Assembly: GCF_016908565.1 (NCBI RefSeq)
Contig: NZ_JAFBED010000002.1
Coordinates: 558,001 to 622,000, forward strand
Reading direction: 5' to 3'
From: Sutcliffiella tianshenii
GTDB lineage: Bacteria; Bacillota; Bacilli; Bacillales; Bacillaceae_I
Length of the DNA stretch: 64,000 bases
Part shown: positions 41,720-49,683 of the stretch, in pieces
Layout: each line of letters begins with the position of its first letter
Numbering within the stretch: the first letter of the stretch is position 1
Notes under the pieces: model-generated
Database searches by the model: none
What the model was told of the DNA's origin: nothing
The model's input: the letters and a program-made list of their open reading frames with translations, nothing else
Position numbers and translations under genes: made by a program

Positions 41720-43627
41720 CTATCTTACCACCTTTTTAGTGGTTCGGACAAGTTGTTTTATCAAAAATTTCGCTTCCAATTGTGGCAATTGCTGTGAAAT
41801 GAAAAAAATATGCTTTTCTTCACGCAAGGCATAATACCCCATCTCTCTCAGGTCAGCAGCTGAAAGATTTTGAAACCCCATAAGTATCAGAGAATACCCA
41901 TATCGATCCGCTTCCTTTTCCATTTCAGATAAGGCCAGTATGTCGAGCTTGCTTGTATGGTCAACCAAAATGAGTGATTCCTTCCACTTTTGGTAATACA
42001 CCTTCGCTGAATCAATGGAAAAGAAGTATAGAGGCTTTTCCGGAAACAACAACTTCCGATCTTGCCCTTCCCTTTCTGTCACTTTTTTGAATAACAGATT
42101 GGATTTATTTTTCCTTTTAATGAAGAGACCGAAATATAAAAGAACCAATGCAATAGCTGCACCTACTGCCATATCCTGAATCAGCGCCTGAGGATGGAGG
42201 GCAAACAGATCCTGCAATCTGCCTGGCACCATTTTCCTCAGGTAAGCTATCTGAAGAGAACCAACCAGTACATACAAGAGAGAAATGCAAAATAATATGA
42301 ACCCATCAATAAAAACTTTTGTTATGTTATATTGACTCACATGACGGTAGAACTCACGCTTGGATCCATACAGAAGAAAGAGTGCACCCAGGAGAAGGAC
42401 CACTTCCCACATATGAAAGCCTTTAGAGAAACTGACAAACATTCCTATAATTAAAACAAAAAAGGTAAAATAATAGGCCCTTCTGACCTTATCTTCTATC
42501 GCTCTGGATAGCACCAATAGAATGATGCCGATTGCGATGGAGAATTGCTGGGAAATCTGCAGCATCTCCATGGATAAAAACTGATCTGCAAGCTTCACCC
42601 TTTGAATGAATGCCGGAACCACTGGGAAAAGCAGTAGCAAGACACCAACCACTAGCACCCACACTGATAATATGCGATGACATAAGGATGAAAAAGCTTC
42701 CTTGTTCGGAATGATGCTTCTCCAAATCTTTTCTTTATAGAGGAAATGCCCTAACAGCAAAGTGCTGATCAAAAAGGGTATCACATAATATACAAGCCGG
42801 TATAAAAATAAAAGTGCCAATGCTTTTTCTTCTGAATTCCCGAAACTGGCCATACCAACCAGAATGATAAAATCAAAGGCCCCCACCCCACCTGGCACTG
42901 TGCTCAATACCCCGGAGATGGCTGCCATAAAAAAGAGCAGTATTACTATATGAGCAGGCATATGGACATTTAAGGCAAGTGAAATCTGAAAAAAGAGAAA
43001 TGCGGCAAGTCCCCATTCAAGGAGTGATATGGTCACTAACGTAAGTTGTGTATGATTTGATACTCTTTTTGTATAGTATCCGGCAGCCACAATAAAAATG
43101 CCGTATCCACACATAATTAGCAATGGCAGTTTTATAATTGGATAATTATGCAGGACGATAGGTGAATACCATTCATTCACCAGCACCATCCAAGCAAAAA
43201 TGGATAAGCCAACCAACATATAGGGTAAAAGGATGGTAACCGATTTAAGGAAAAAGGAAATATTCGCAGATTGCCTTCTGTAATACAAAGTTCGAAGTCC
43301 GACCCCGGCAAAACCGCCAAATCCCCAAAAATTCGCATATGCGTTTGCAGAAAAACCTTGTACAAACACTTTCCATTTAGGAACGTGGACATTCAACCTC
43401 CTAATCAGATAAACATCATAAAGAATCATGGTTGCAACTGCAAATACACCGAGCAGAAGGAGCCAGAGGAACCAAGGCAGGCCGATTTCCTGTATTTTCT
43501 GAATAACAAGTGAGATATTCACCGATTTTATTTGTTTTTTTCCTTCTATGTAAATCAAGATAAGTATCGTTAACGGAAAAACGACCTTTAAAACTCTCAA
43601 GAAATATGTATTTTTCAAAAGCTGCAT
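41720..43627 (-). CDS. MprF-like flippase with reduced synthase domain
   Basis: A 635-residue protein. The first half is an LPG-synthase transmembrane (YbhN/MprF flippase) domain: NFWGFGGFAGVGLRTLYYRR and STVPGGVGAFDFIILVGM are the family's conserved loops. A second block of about six membrane segments follows, as in MprF. After residue 529 only about 105 residues remain, matching the first GNAT half of the lysyl-PG synthase (LEMEKEADRYGY-like EKEADRYGYSLILMGF). The catalytic second half found in full MprF (about 850 aa) is absent. It should flip lipids rather than make aminoacyl-PG. The frame is intact and ends naturally. Confidence 0.85.
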   Translation of the reverse strand: MQLLKNTYFLRVLKVVFPLTILILIYIEGKKQIKSVNISLVIQKIQEIGLPWFLWLLLLGVFAVATMILYDVYLIRRLNVHVPKWKVFVQGFSANAYANFWGFGGFAGVGLRTLYYRRQSANISFFLKSVTILLPYMLVGLSIFAWMVLVNEWYSPIVLHNYPIIKLPLLIMCGYGIFIVAAGYYTKRVSNHTQLTLVTISLLEWGLAAFLFFQISLALNVHMPAHIVILLFFMAAISGVLSTVPGGVGAFDFIILVGMASFGNSEEKALALLFLYRLVYYVIPFLISTLLLGHFLYKEKIWRSIIPNKEAFSSLCHRILSVWVLVVGVLLLLFPVVPAFIQRVKLADQFLSMEMLQISQQFSIAIGIILLVLSRAIEDKVRRAYYFTFFVLIIGMFVSFSKGFHMWEVVLLLGALFLLYGSKREFYRHVSQYNITKVFIDGFILFCISLLYVLVGSLQIAYLRKMVPGRLQDLFALHPQALIQDMAVGAAIALVLLYFGLFIKRKNKSNLLFKKVTEREGQDRKLLFPEKPLYFFSIDSAKVYYQKWKESLILVDHTSKLDILALSEMEKEADRYGYSLILMGFQNLSAADLREMGYYALREEKHIFFISQQLPQLEAKFLIKQLVRTTKKVVR

Positions 43628-43792
43628 ACGTTATCTTCCTTCGACTTAAGGATGTTATTTCAAACGTAACATAGTTTGTATTCGCTTACCAAGAGTTTTT
43701 TCCAATCTCCTCCCCACTCTTTATTAATTGTGGAACCTTGCCGACCCATTTCTACATATAGATAATTAACATGACTTGAAAGGAGCTTCATG

Positions 43793-44266
43793 ATGAAAGA
43801 CAAGAATTCTGACTTAACTCCAAAAAAAGGCACGCGTCCGCCCCAAACCGATATTCTTCAATCGATCGATTCCTTTTTTAGCAGTTCTCCCATTAAAGGG
43901 CTCTTGCGGCAGATGGATGATTTCTTCGGGCAATCCTTCGCTAACGCTACTTTTCCGGTAGAAACAACAGAATCGGAACAGGAGTTTCTCATTCTTTGCA
44001 GACTGGCAGGAGTAAAAAAAGAACAGATTACCATTGAAAGCTTCGACAGGTACATTACGATCAGTGTCGATCATAAAGAGATCCTGGAAACCACCGATGA
44101 AGGAACTCAAATGTATTCCAAAAGCTTTTCTTCCAACCGATCTAGCCGCAGCATCCCCGTTCCGTCTTATGTCAAAATCAGTGCACTGCAGGCAAATTAC
44201 CGGGATGGGCTTCTTCAGATCCGCTTTCCCAAAAAGTCAAAGCGGCAGATCAGAATCGAGGACTGA
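43793..44266 (+). CDS. Hsp20/alpha-crystallin small heat shock protein
   Basis: A 157-residue protein with an alpha-crystallin domain at about residues 55-155: FPVETTESEQEFLILCRLAGVKKEQITIES, then ITISVDHKE, the folded strand RSIPVPSYVKISALQANYRDGLLQIRFPK, and a short tail KRQIRIED, in which the IRI triplet is the usual C-terminal IXI anchor. It holds unfolded proteins without ATP. Tandem ATGs stand at 43790 and 43793 after AAGGAG; the second has the better spacing. It is a single gene ended by a terminator shared with a convergent small gene. Confidence 0.9.
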   Translation: MKDKNSDLTPKKGTRPPQTDILQSIDSFFSSSPIKGLLRQMDDFFGQSFANATFPVETTESEQEFLILCRLAGVKKEQITIESFDRYITISVDHKEILETTDEGTQMYSKSFSSNRSSRSIPVPSYVKISALQANYRDGLLQIRFPKKSKRQIRIED

Positions 44267-44274
44267 ATAAAAAA

Positions 44275-44300
44275 ACGACGCCACATATGTATGGCGTCGT
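44275..44300. terminator. Terminator of the Hsp20 gene
   Basis: ACGACGCCA and TGGCGTCGT arms, an eight-base loop, an A run before and a T-rich run after. It works in either direction between two convergent genes. Confidence 0.8.
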
Positions 44301-44306
44301 CTTTGT

Positions 44307-44456
44307 TTAGTTTTTATGCGATTTTGATCCGTACTTCGCATTTTCCTCAGGGGTGGGATCCTGTTGGATGCTGGATATTTCCTTTGAGGCTTCTATGTTT
44401 TGTTTATTGTTGGGGTATTTATTTTTTCGCTCCCGGTTATCGTTGCGATTTGTCAT
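44307..44456 (-). CDS. Small hydrophilic protein, 49 aa
   Basis: Read directly from the sequence: ATG at 44454-44456 after TAGGAGGAA, stop at 44307-44309. The product begins MTNRNDNRERKNKYPNNK and ends ENAKYGSKSHKN. It is Asn/Lys-rich and basic at the start, with a short acidic middle (DPTPEEN), and has no Cys or membrane segment. Composition and length resemble minor spore proteins, and the neighbours csgA-like and Hsp20 (a spore-related type in some species) fit that, but I cannot name it. It shares the terminator with the Hsp20 gene. Confidence 0.65.
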   Translation of the reverse strand: MTNRNDNRERKNKYPNNKQNIEASKEISSIQQDPTPEENAKYGSKSHKN

Positions 44457-44625
44457 GTGAATTCCTCCTATATTGATTTTTGTAAAACTGATGCTATCGG
44501 TTATTGTCCCTCAAATCTGAGCTCTTACTTCTGGAAACTTCATCATTTTTTACATAATGTTGATGAATCCCTCCTTCACATACTTTTCTTCTCCTTACAA
44601 AACATAAGGCAAGGAGGTGTTCAGC

Positions 44626-44811
44626 GTGGAAAAATACAAAAAGATCTATGCCAGTCCGTCTACGTCTCCGTCCCTTGTCATAAAGACAAATTTGGACGAA
44701 AAAGAGAAAGTGGAAAATCCCTATTACAGCTCCTCCCTTAATCATCAGGAAGAGGAAAAACTCGATAATTTCTTCTTCGACGGGAAAGCAAAGGGCGATT
44801 ATCATGAATAA
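44626..44811 (+). CDS. Small protein overlapping csgA, 61 aa
   Basis: A 61-residue protein beginning MEKYKKIYASPSTSPSLVIK and ending DNFFFDGKAKGDYHE, with no recognised domain. The GTG at 44626 has a perfect AAGGAGGTG site at 44611-44619, seven bases upstream. An in-frame earlier start at 44617 overlaps that site. Its last eight bases overlap the csgA-like start (ATGAATAA), so the two are translationally coupled. It may therefore belong to the same SigG-type sporulation unit, an inference from the overlap. Confidence 0.75.
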   Translation: MEKYKKIYASPSTSPSLVIKTNLDEKEKVENPYYSSSLNHQEEEKLDNFFFDGKAKGDYHE

Positions 44812-45052
44812 GCCTTTAGCCTACTTGCAGGAGGTTCTCTCCTCTTATGGGGAAGACAGGAAGATGGCCAATAGCATCATCCTTAAGATGCATGAGACGA
44901 GATACATGAGTACTGCTTCCTTTATCAAGGAGTTGAACGAAGAGCAGATTCAGTTTCTCAATCACTCTCTTCCAGATGAAATGAATCATGCACTGGAGTC
45001 CGAGGATTTTCCCCGTCTTCAGCAATTGAATGAGGTTTATGAGTTATTGTAG
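44804..45052 (+). CDS. csgA: Sporulation protein CsgA-like
   Basis: An 82-residue helical protein that matches B. subtilis CsgA (also 82 aa) from memory: YLQEVLSSYGEDRKMANSIILKM, FIKELNEEQIQFLNHSLPDEM and the C-terminal RLQQLNEVYELL. CsgA is a forespore, SigG-dependent sporulation protein of unclear role. The start overlaps the end of the 61-aa gene upstream. A terminator shared with the convergent yppG follows. Confidence 0.78.
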   Translation: MNKPLAYLQEVLSSYGEDRKMANSIILKMHETRYMSTASFIKELNEEQIQFLNHSLPDEMNHALESEDFPRLQQLNEVYELL

Positions 45053-45126
45053 TAGAGAGAACTTGTCCTGCATAATAAACGAAAAAAAAGAGAGATTTTT
45101 ATTTTCAGTAGTGCTTTATTTCTATA

Positions 45127-45158
45127 AAAAAGGATGCCACTCTCCCGGCATCCTTTTT
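45127..45158. terminator. Terminator between csgA and yppG
   Basis: AAAAAGGATGCC and GGCATCCTTTTT form a perfect twelve-base stem with an eight-base loop, and serve both convergent genes. The right arm touches the yppG stop. Confidence 0.85.
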
Positions 45159-45768
45159 AAGCCTTGAACGTGGCTGCAATTCCTTTTACCATATTATTTA
45201 ATTGGTTGACCGTATTCATCATCTGACCCGCTGTATCCATCATTTTCTTCATGTCTACATTCCCATCCTGCCCTTTGAACTGGTTCATGAAGGATTGAAC
45301 CTGTGAGGATTGAGGTTTATTGTTCTGATTTTGCGTAGGATATGGATTCATGAATGGCGTTTGCGGGAACATGTTCATTCCCTGCGGCATGGCACCCTGT
45401 ACGGGGAACATGGACATGCCTGGTACACCATTGGATTGCATTCCACTTTGGAAACCGGTTTGAGGCATTATTCCATTTTGCCCCATCATTCCATTTTGCT
45501 GAAACGGGAATCCCTGAAACCCCGGCATCCCTTGGAAATTCTGGTTCTGGACTCCCTGGTTGGAAAACATATTCATTCCATTCTGATTGAATACCTCCTG
45601 GTTCCAGCCTTCCATCCCTCCGTTAAACGGGAATCCGCCTGACATACCTGGAAAGCTGCCACTATTCATAAAAGGTATCATATTCTGCATAAAAGGCAGT
45701 TGATTCAGTAAAGACATATTCCTGTTATATGATAAATGTCTAGGTCTTCCGTACATTCTCCTAAACAT
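45157..45768 (-). CDS. yppG: YppG-family Met/Gln/Gly-rich protein
   Basis: A 203-residue low-complexity protein. An N-terminal RRMYGRPRHLSYNRN segment precedes a long region rich in Met, Gln, Asn, Gly, Phe and Pro (units such as GMPGFQGFPFQQNG). An amphipathic C-terminal helix follows (VDMKKMMDTAGQMMNTVNQL). This layout matches YppG-family proteins, which are spore-coat-like in composition. The ATG at 45766-45768 follows GGAGGG. It faces yppF across about 210 bases and ends in the terminator shared with csgA. Confidence 0.83.
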   Translation of the reverse strand: MFRRMYGRPRHLSYNRNMSLLNQLPFMQNMIPFMNSGSFPGMSGGFPFNGGMEGWNQEVFNQNGMNMFSNQGVQNQNFQGMPGFQGFPFQQNGMMGQNGIMPQTGFQSGMQSNGVPGMSMFPVQGAMPQGMNMFPQTPFMNPYPTQNQNNKPQSSQVQSFMNQFKGQDGNVDMKKMMDTAGQMMNTVNQLNNMVKGIAATFKA

Positions 45769-45980
45769 TCAGATCCCTCCTCTTTGCTCACTCTATCCAT
45801 AACATATGAATGACATCTGGGAAACGTGCCTATCTTTCATTGTCGTTTAACCTCCCTCATCCTATTGGGAATTTTTATATTTTATGTCCCATTTTGTCGG
45901 AAGTTTCATTTTTTCAAAAACAAGAAAAATTCAAATCCCATGCTACTATAAAAGTAACTTCAAAGTGGGGGGATGTTTTG

Positions 45981-46184
45981 GTGGTACTAGAAGAACTTCA
46001 TCACAAATTTGTTACTTGTAAAAGCTATGAACCAATGGAAGAAAATGAGTTAATGGATTTTGCCAGGCAGCTTTATTTACGTGAAGAATTATCGATTGTA
46101 CAGTTTCGATGCCTTATCAAAGAGCTAGAGAAAAAGGGTGCAGTTCCGCCAAAAACCTTCGAAGATATTTTAGAATTAACTTGA
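45981..46184 (+). CDS. yppF: YppF-like small protein
   Basis: A 67-residue helical protein, MVLEELHHKFVTCKSYEP and DFARQLYLREELSIVQFRCLIKELEKKGA, similar in length, helix pattern and position to B. subtilis YppF. Function is unknown. The GTG at 45981 follows GGGGGGATG. The longer frame starting at 45810 has no ribosome site and covers the yppG promoter side, so it is rejected. A small basic gene follows at 46293. Confidence 0.75.
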   Translation: MVLEELHHKFVTCKSYEPMEENELMDFARQLYLREELSIVQFRCLIKELEKKGAVPPKTFEDILELT

Positions 46185-46292
46185 TATGATTCAATGACAG
46201 GAGATTCCACATCAGGATCTCCTTTTTTAATTTCCTATGTAATGAACCTGAAAAATTGAGGAACAATAAGGAGGATAAAGGAGGAATGAACG

Positions 46293-46457
46293 ATGAGCCG
46301 TGGAAAACACTTTCAGCACAAGAAAAAAGGCCATGAACCTACAATAGGATCTGCCCCTGCAGAAAAAAAGGTCTTTGAAAAGGCGGAATTCGCAATAGAG
46401 CCTTCTGCCAAAAACGGAAACCGTCCTGTCACCATTCAAAAAGAGAAAGAACGATAA
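46293..46457 (+). CDS. Small basic protein, 54 aa
   Basis: Read directly: the ATG at 46293, eight bases after AAAGGAGG, encodes MSRGKHFQHKKKGHEPTIGS then APAEKKVFEKAEFAIEPSAK and ends QKEKER. An ATG four bases after the site opens another frame and is too close. The protein is strongly basic and hydrophilic and has no Cys or membrane segment. A terminator follows within ten bases. Composition again resembles spore-core proteins, but no name can be given. Confidence 0.7.
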   Translation: MSRGKHFQHKKKGHEPTIGSAPAEKKVFEKAEFAIEPSAKNGNRPVTIQKEKER

Positions 46458-46464
46458 AAAGACA

Positions 46465-46496
46465 GTGCCTGTCCCACAAGGGTCAGGCACTTGTTT
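46465..46496. terminator. Terminator of the 54-aa gene
   Basis: GTGCCTG and CAGGCAC, extended by CCC and GGG around the loop, followed by TTGTTTT. It lies between two convergent genes. Confidence 0.75.
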
Positions 46497-46499
46497 TCA

Positions 46500-46859
46500 T
46501 TATTTTTTTGACAGGATATCATTCAATACATATCGGATCGATTGGATCATGCCTTTAAACCTTTTCTCACGAGTATCAGGGTAAAAACATTGGACCGTTA
46601 CATGATTGACATTTTCCACCGTGCTGACAATTTGTTGTGAATGGATATATTTTGGAGCTGCGATCCTTAACCACTCCACCGTTTCCTTTTCCCATACCAC
46701 AAGGAGATTGTGCACTTGGTCCGCAAAGGGTTTGACCTCATTGAAAAAATCTGGTTCCTCTTTGTTTTCCTGGGTGTGAATGAACCTTTTTTCGATTTCC
46801 TCTATATAATCCAATAGCTTTTGCGTCATTTCCATTATATCGCTGTTAGTGCTTTTCAT
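46500..46859 (-). CDS. yppE: YppE-like helical protein
   Basis: A 119-residue all-helical protein: EMTQKLLDYIEEIEKRF, PFADQVHNLLVVWEKETVEWL and CFYPDTREKRFKGMIQSIRYVL match the B. subtilis YppE family (four-helix bundle, DUF1798 in memory). Function is unknown. The start is the ATG at 46857-46859 after AGAGGTGAG; ten earlier codons in frame lack a ribosome site. It lies 44 bases after the gene at 46904 on the same strand, so the two are likely co-transcribed. Confidence 0.8.
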   Translation of the reverse strand: MKSTNSDIMEMTQKLLDYIEEIEKRFIHTQENKEEPDFFNEVKPFADQVHNLLVVWEKETVEWLRIAAPKYIHSQQIVSTVENVNHVTVQCFYPDTREKRFKGMIQSIRYVLNDILSKK

Positions 46860-46903
46860 CTTCTCACCTCTAGCAATACATAGTACCACAAAAATGGGAT
46901 TTT

Positions 46904-47164
46904 CTACACAGAAACAGGATATGCACGTTGATTGTATGGGATGTTAGGCTTCGCTTCGAGCTTTAAATTTTTCTGTTCCTTCATGACCTTTTCCACTTCA
47001 TCCAATGTATAATGCAACCGTTTAATCTGATCCTTCATGACCTCTTCCATCTCTTCACGTTCGATCTTCATGGAATTGGCCATGGTTTGCTCGAGCACAT
47101 CCATTTGCAGCATCATATCATCAAACAACTTAGAGACATCATAGCGTGATACAACATTGGACAT
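46904..47164 (-). CDS. Small helical protein upstream of yppE (YppD position)
   Basis: An 86-residue protein with a long predicted helix (MMLQMDVLEQTMANSMKIEREEM through EVEKVMKEQKNLKL) and a short PNIPYNQRAYPVSV tail. It stands in the place of B. subtilis yppD, but I cannot confirm homology from sequence alone. The ATG at 47162-47164 follows GGAGGGG; five earlier in-frame codons overlap that site. It probably shares an operon with yppE. Confidence 0.7.
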   Translation of the reverse strand: MSNVVSRYDVSKLFDDMMLQMDVLEQTMANSMKIEREEMEEVMKDQIKRLHYTLDEVEKVMKEQKNLKLEAKPNIPYNQRAYPVSV

Positions 47165-47345
47165 AATAATCCCCTCCATACTTTATTATTGTTATATTTC
47201 GCCGCTTTTTTCCTTCCACCTTCCCATGTGACAAAACTAGAACTAATTCGTCAAAGAAAGTGTTTTTCTGCGAAACTGCATGTTTTCATCCTTACAGGAG
47301 AAAATATAAAAGCAAATTCACTACAACTTATAGGAGGTTTGTATG

Positions 47346-47465
47346 ATGGCAAAAAAACGCAATGGCAAACAACAAAGCCAGCAACAGCACAATCGAAATG
47401 CTGCTGAGAATGCACCTGAACAACTGGACAAGAAACTAGGCGGACCAAATCGTCCATCGACATAA
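47346..47465 (+). CDS. sspM: Small acid-soluble spore protein SspM
   Basis: Read directly: the ATG at 47346 (a second ATG at 47343 is also possible), after TAGGAGG, encodes 39 residues. They begin MAKKRNGKQQSQQQHNRN and end LDKKLGGPNRPST, the exact end of B. subtilis SspM. SspM is a minor SASP made in the forespore under SigG and located in the spore core. A terminator and then the 51-bp array follow. Confidence 0.92.
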   Translation: MAKKRNGKQQSQQQHNRNAAENAPEQLDKKLGGPNRPST

Positions 47466-47473
47466 GAAAATGT

Positions 47474-47526
47474 AAGAGGTTAACCAGAAAGTCAGTTACA
47501 CATGGCTTCCTGGATAGCCTCTTTTT
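47474..47526 (+). terminator. sspM terminator
   Basis: GAGGTTAACCAG and CTGGATAGCCTC arms, with two mismatched or wobble positions and a five-T run, eleven bases after the sspM stop. Confidence 0.65.
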
Positions 47527-47538
47527 AGGTATATCATT

Positions 47539-47833
47539 GAGAGTTACGTTAGAGGCTTCCTATTGGATTTTTTGTGTTGATTTCCATTTGAAAAGTCCAT
47601 TAGAGCACTCCTATTGGACTTTTTGTCCTGATTTCCATTTGAAAAGTCCATTAGAGCACTCCTATTGGACTTTTTGTCCTGATTTCCATTTGAAAGGTCC
47701 ATTAGAGCATTCCTATTGGACTTTTTGTCCTGATTTCCATTTGAAAAGTCCATTAGAGCACTCCTATTGGACTTTTTGTCCTGATTTCCATTTGAAAAGT
47801 CCATTAGAGCACTCCTATCTATTGGACTTATTC
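47539..47833. repeat. Tandem array of 51-bp hairpin units
   Basis: GAAAAGTCC or GAAAGGTCC recurs at 47590, 47641, 47692, 47743 and 47794, an exact 51-base period, with a degenerate first copy from about 47539. Each unit has arms AAAAGTCCA and TGGACTTTT around TTAGAGCACTCCTAT. Because 51 is a multiple of three, long repetitive frames open on both strands (47537-47893 and 47544-47804), but neither has a ribosome site and I reject them as genes. The array lies between the sspM terminator and the convergent yppC stop. Confidence 0.9.
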
Positions 47834-47928
47834 AGTGAAAATCCGTCTAAAAAGGGCATTATAATTTTTCTGTCGGAAATTATTGAGCTCTAATCCCTAA
47901 CCCTATGTAGTATTCGAAAAGCATCTTT

Positions 47929-48945
47929 TCACAACCAATTCCTTAAAGCGATCAGCCCATGCATCTGATGCTGTTTATGGATGAACCATTTTGTCAGGTC
48001 CTCTTCGCTAGGTTTTCTTTTACATGGCCCCCTCCACTTTTCTATCTTTTTAGCTCCCTTAATTATCCAATCCTCCTGACTTTCTTTTTTGTGGCTGATC
48101 ACTGGATAGACAGATCTCAAAATCGGTGTTTCGGGGTAAAGCTTTTTATTGAGATACTGCTCATAATCCCTCCTTGATCCTGTATGCTCTGTATGGATCG
48201 AGAACTTGTGAAATGAATCATGGAGTTCAGGTGAAAATAACAAGGCAGCCAGGCGCTTCCCTAAATCAATCCTGTTGGAAAGCTTTTGAAAACCATGAAC
48301 AGAGTAACCATAAAGTTTACCCTCAAGTGTCGGGAAAATGACACAACTGAAGTGTCCCAGATCCTGGAATGAGTAGACAATTGTTTTAAAGACTCTCTTT
48401 TTTAGTGTGCGGCTTTGAAGGACAGGTTTTTGAATAAGGTTTTGTTCATTGATGATAAGGGAAGTAACTAAACGTTGTTCGTCCCCTTCTTCCCAGAATT
48501 TCATCCACTCATATTCCATGAAACAGGAAACACCGAACTCTTTTAATAGATGGAAAAATGATTTGTTATAATAGGAGGAAAGTTCATATATCAAAAGTTG
48601 AGGAAAGGCATCCTGAAAGATCATCCAGTTGGCTAGCTCATACGTATAGAACAAGGGGAACCTCTGCTGCCAATCCAATGCAAGGGTAAACCACCGGCCT
48701 TCAAGGTCTGTCATGTTCCATCCGGCATTCCGGGATACCATGCTGGCCAAAAATGCCCATTTGATTCTTTTGTTCCTTTCATAATAACTGGCGTATGCCT
48801 TTGTACGGGAGATATTATCAAGATTATGTTTTGCTGTATTTTTTTTAATACTAGTGATAAACTTATTTTCTTGAAAGGAATATACATAATTCTTCCTTTT
48901 TTCACCAATGGAATGATAGCTTTGAAGCATCGATGAAAGACTCAA
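47929..48945 (-). CDS. yppC: YppC, DUF2515 protein
   Basis: A 338-residue protein of the YppC family. AKHNLDNISRTKAYASYYERN, KWAFLASMVSRNAGWNMTDLEG and LFYTYELANWMIFQDAFPQLLIYE are segments that I associate with DUF2515. Function is unknown. The best start is a TTG at 48943-48945, seven bases after a perfect CAAGGAGG. The thirteen codons further upstream open with another TTG that has no ribosome site, and they contain this site. It is divergent from recU, as in B. subtilis. Confidence 0.85.
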   Translation of the reverse strand: MSLSSMLQSYHSIGEKRKNYVYSFQENKFITSIKKNTAKHNLDNISRTKAYASYYERNKRIKWAFLASMVSRNAGWNMTDLEGRWFTLALDWQQRFPLFYTYELANWMIFQDAFPQLLIYELSSYYNKSFFHLLKEFGVSCFMEYEWMKFWEEGDEQRLVTSLIINEQNLIQKPVLQSRTLKKRVFKTIVYSFQDLGHFSCVIFPTLEGKLYGYSVHGFQKLSNRIDLGKRLAALLFSPELHDSFHKFSIHTEHTGSRRDYEQYLNKKLYPETPILRSVYPVISHKKESQEDWIIKGAKKIEKWRGPCKRKPSEEDLTKWFIHKQHQMHGLIALRNWL

Positions 48946-49041
48946 CTTTTTTCCTCCTTGCATCGGCATGGGCTGTTTCGACAAATAAATTTGACGTTTT
49001 TTTCCTAGATAAGGTTAGTTTTGGTCTATAGGGGGAATTTT

Positions 49042-49641
49042 ATGAATATCCGATACCCAAACGGAAAAGTATTTCAGTCAACCGCAAATACGCCTTCCAA
49101 AAACAAGGCTCCCGTCCTATACGCAAACAGGGGAATGACCCTTGAGGACGACTTGCATGAATCCAATTTGTACTATCTGCATCATCAGATTGCTGTTGTT
49201 CATAAAAAACCCACACCGATACAGATTGTAGATGTCCATTATCCGAAAAGAAGTGCGGCGGTCATCAAGGAAGCCTATTTCAAACAGGCATCCACCACCG
49301 ACTTTAATGGTGTCTACAATGGAAGATATATTGATTTTGAAGCGAAGGAAACAAAAAATAAAACTTCCTTCCCTCTTCAGAACTTCCATGAACATCAGAT
49401 CCAACATATGCAGCAGGTAGTGAAACAAAATGGAATCTGTTTCGTCATATTAATGTTCCGTGTTTTTAATGAAGTCTATTTGCTGCCGGCTGAAAGATTG
49501 TTTTATTACTGGGAGAGAAAAGAAGCTGGGGAAAGAAAATCAATTACTAAGCAGGAGGTTGAAAAAGACGGGTACTTGATACCTATAGGTTTTCAGCCAA
49601 GAATTGATTATATTAAAATAATAGACAGTGTCTATTGCTAA
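49042..49641 (+). CDS. recU: Holliday junction resolvase RecU
   Basis: A 199-residue nuclease of the RecU family. The N-terminal arm [11 protein letters not shown] is typical. The catalytic metal residues appear in [14 protein letters not shown], in [21 protein letters not shown] (the D...ExK site) and in [14 protein letters not shown]. RecU cuts four-way junctions during recombination and chromosome segregation. The ATG at 49042 follows GGGGGAA. It leads a two-gene unit with ponA, 42 bases downstream, the usual recU-ponA operon of Firmicutes. Confidence 0.96.
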   Translation: MNIRYPNGKVFQSTANTPSKNKAPVLYANRGMTLEDDLHESNLYYLHHQIAVVHKKPTPIQIVDVHYPKRSAAVIKEAYFKQASTTDFNGVYNGRYIDFEAKETKNKTSFPLQNFHEHQIQHMQQVVKQNGICFVILMFRVFNEVYLLPAERLFYYWERKEAGERKSITKQEVEKDGYLIPIGFQPRIDYIKIIDSVYC

Positions 49642-49683
49642 CCCCTGAATCACGGCAAAAGCGGAGAAAGGCAGGTCTGTTAC

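Noticed and set aside
44494-44805. Minus-strand frame opposite the 61-aa gene
   Set aside because: No ribosome site, composition like an antisense frame, and it overlaps a well-supported gene.
45810-45980. N-terminal extension of yppF
   Set aside because: The frame is open, but there is no ribosome site before it, whereas GGGGGG precedes the GTG at 45981.
47537-47893. Long repetitive protein frames on both strands in the 51-bp array
   Set aside because: They arise because 51 is a multiple of three. There is no ribosome site, and the repeated peptide simply mirrors the DNA unit.
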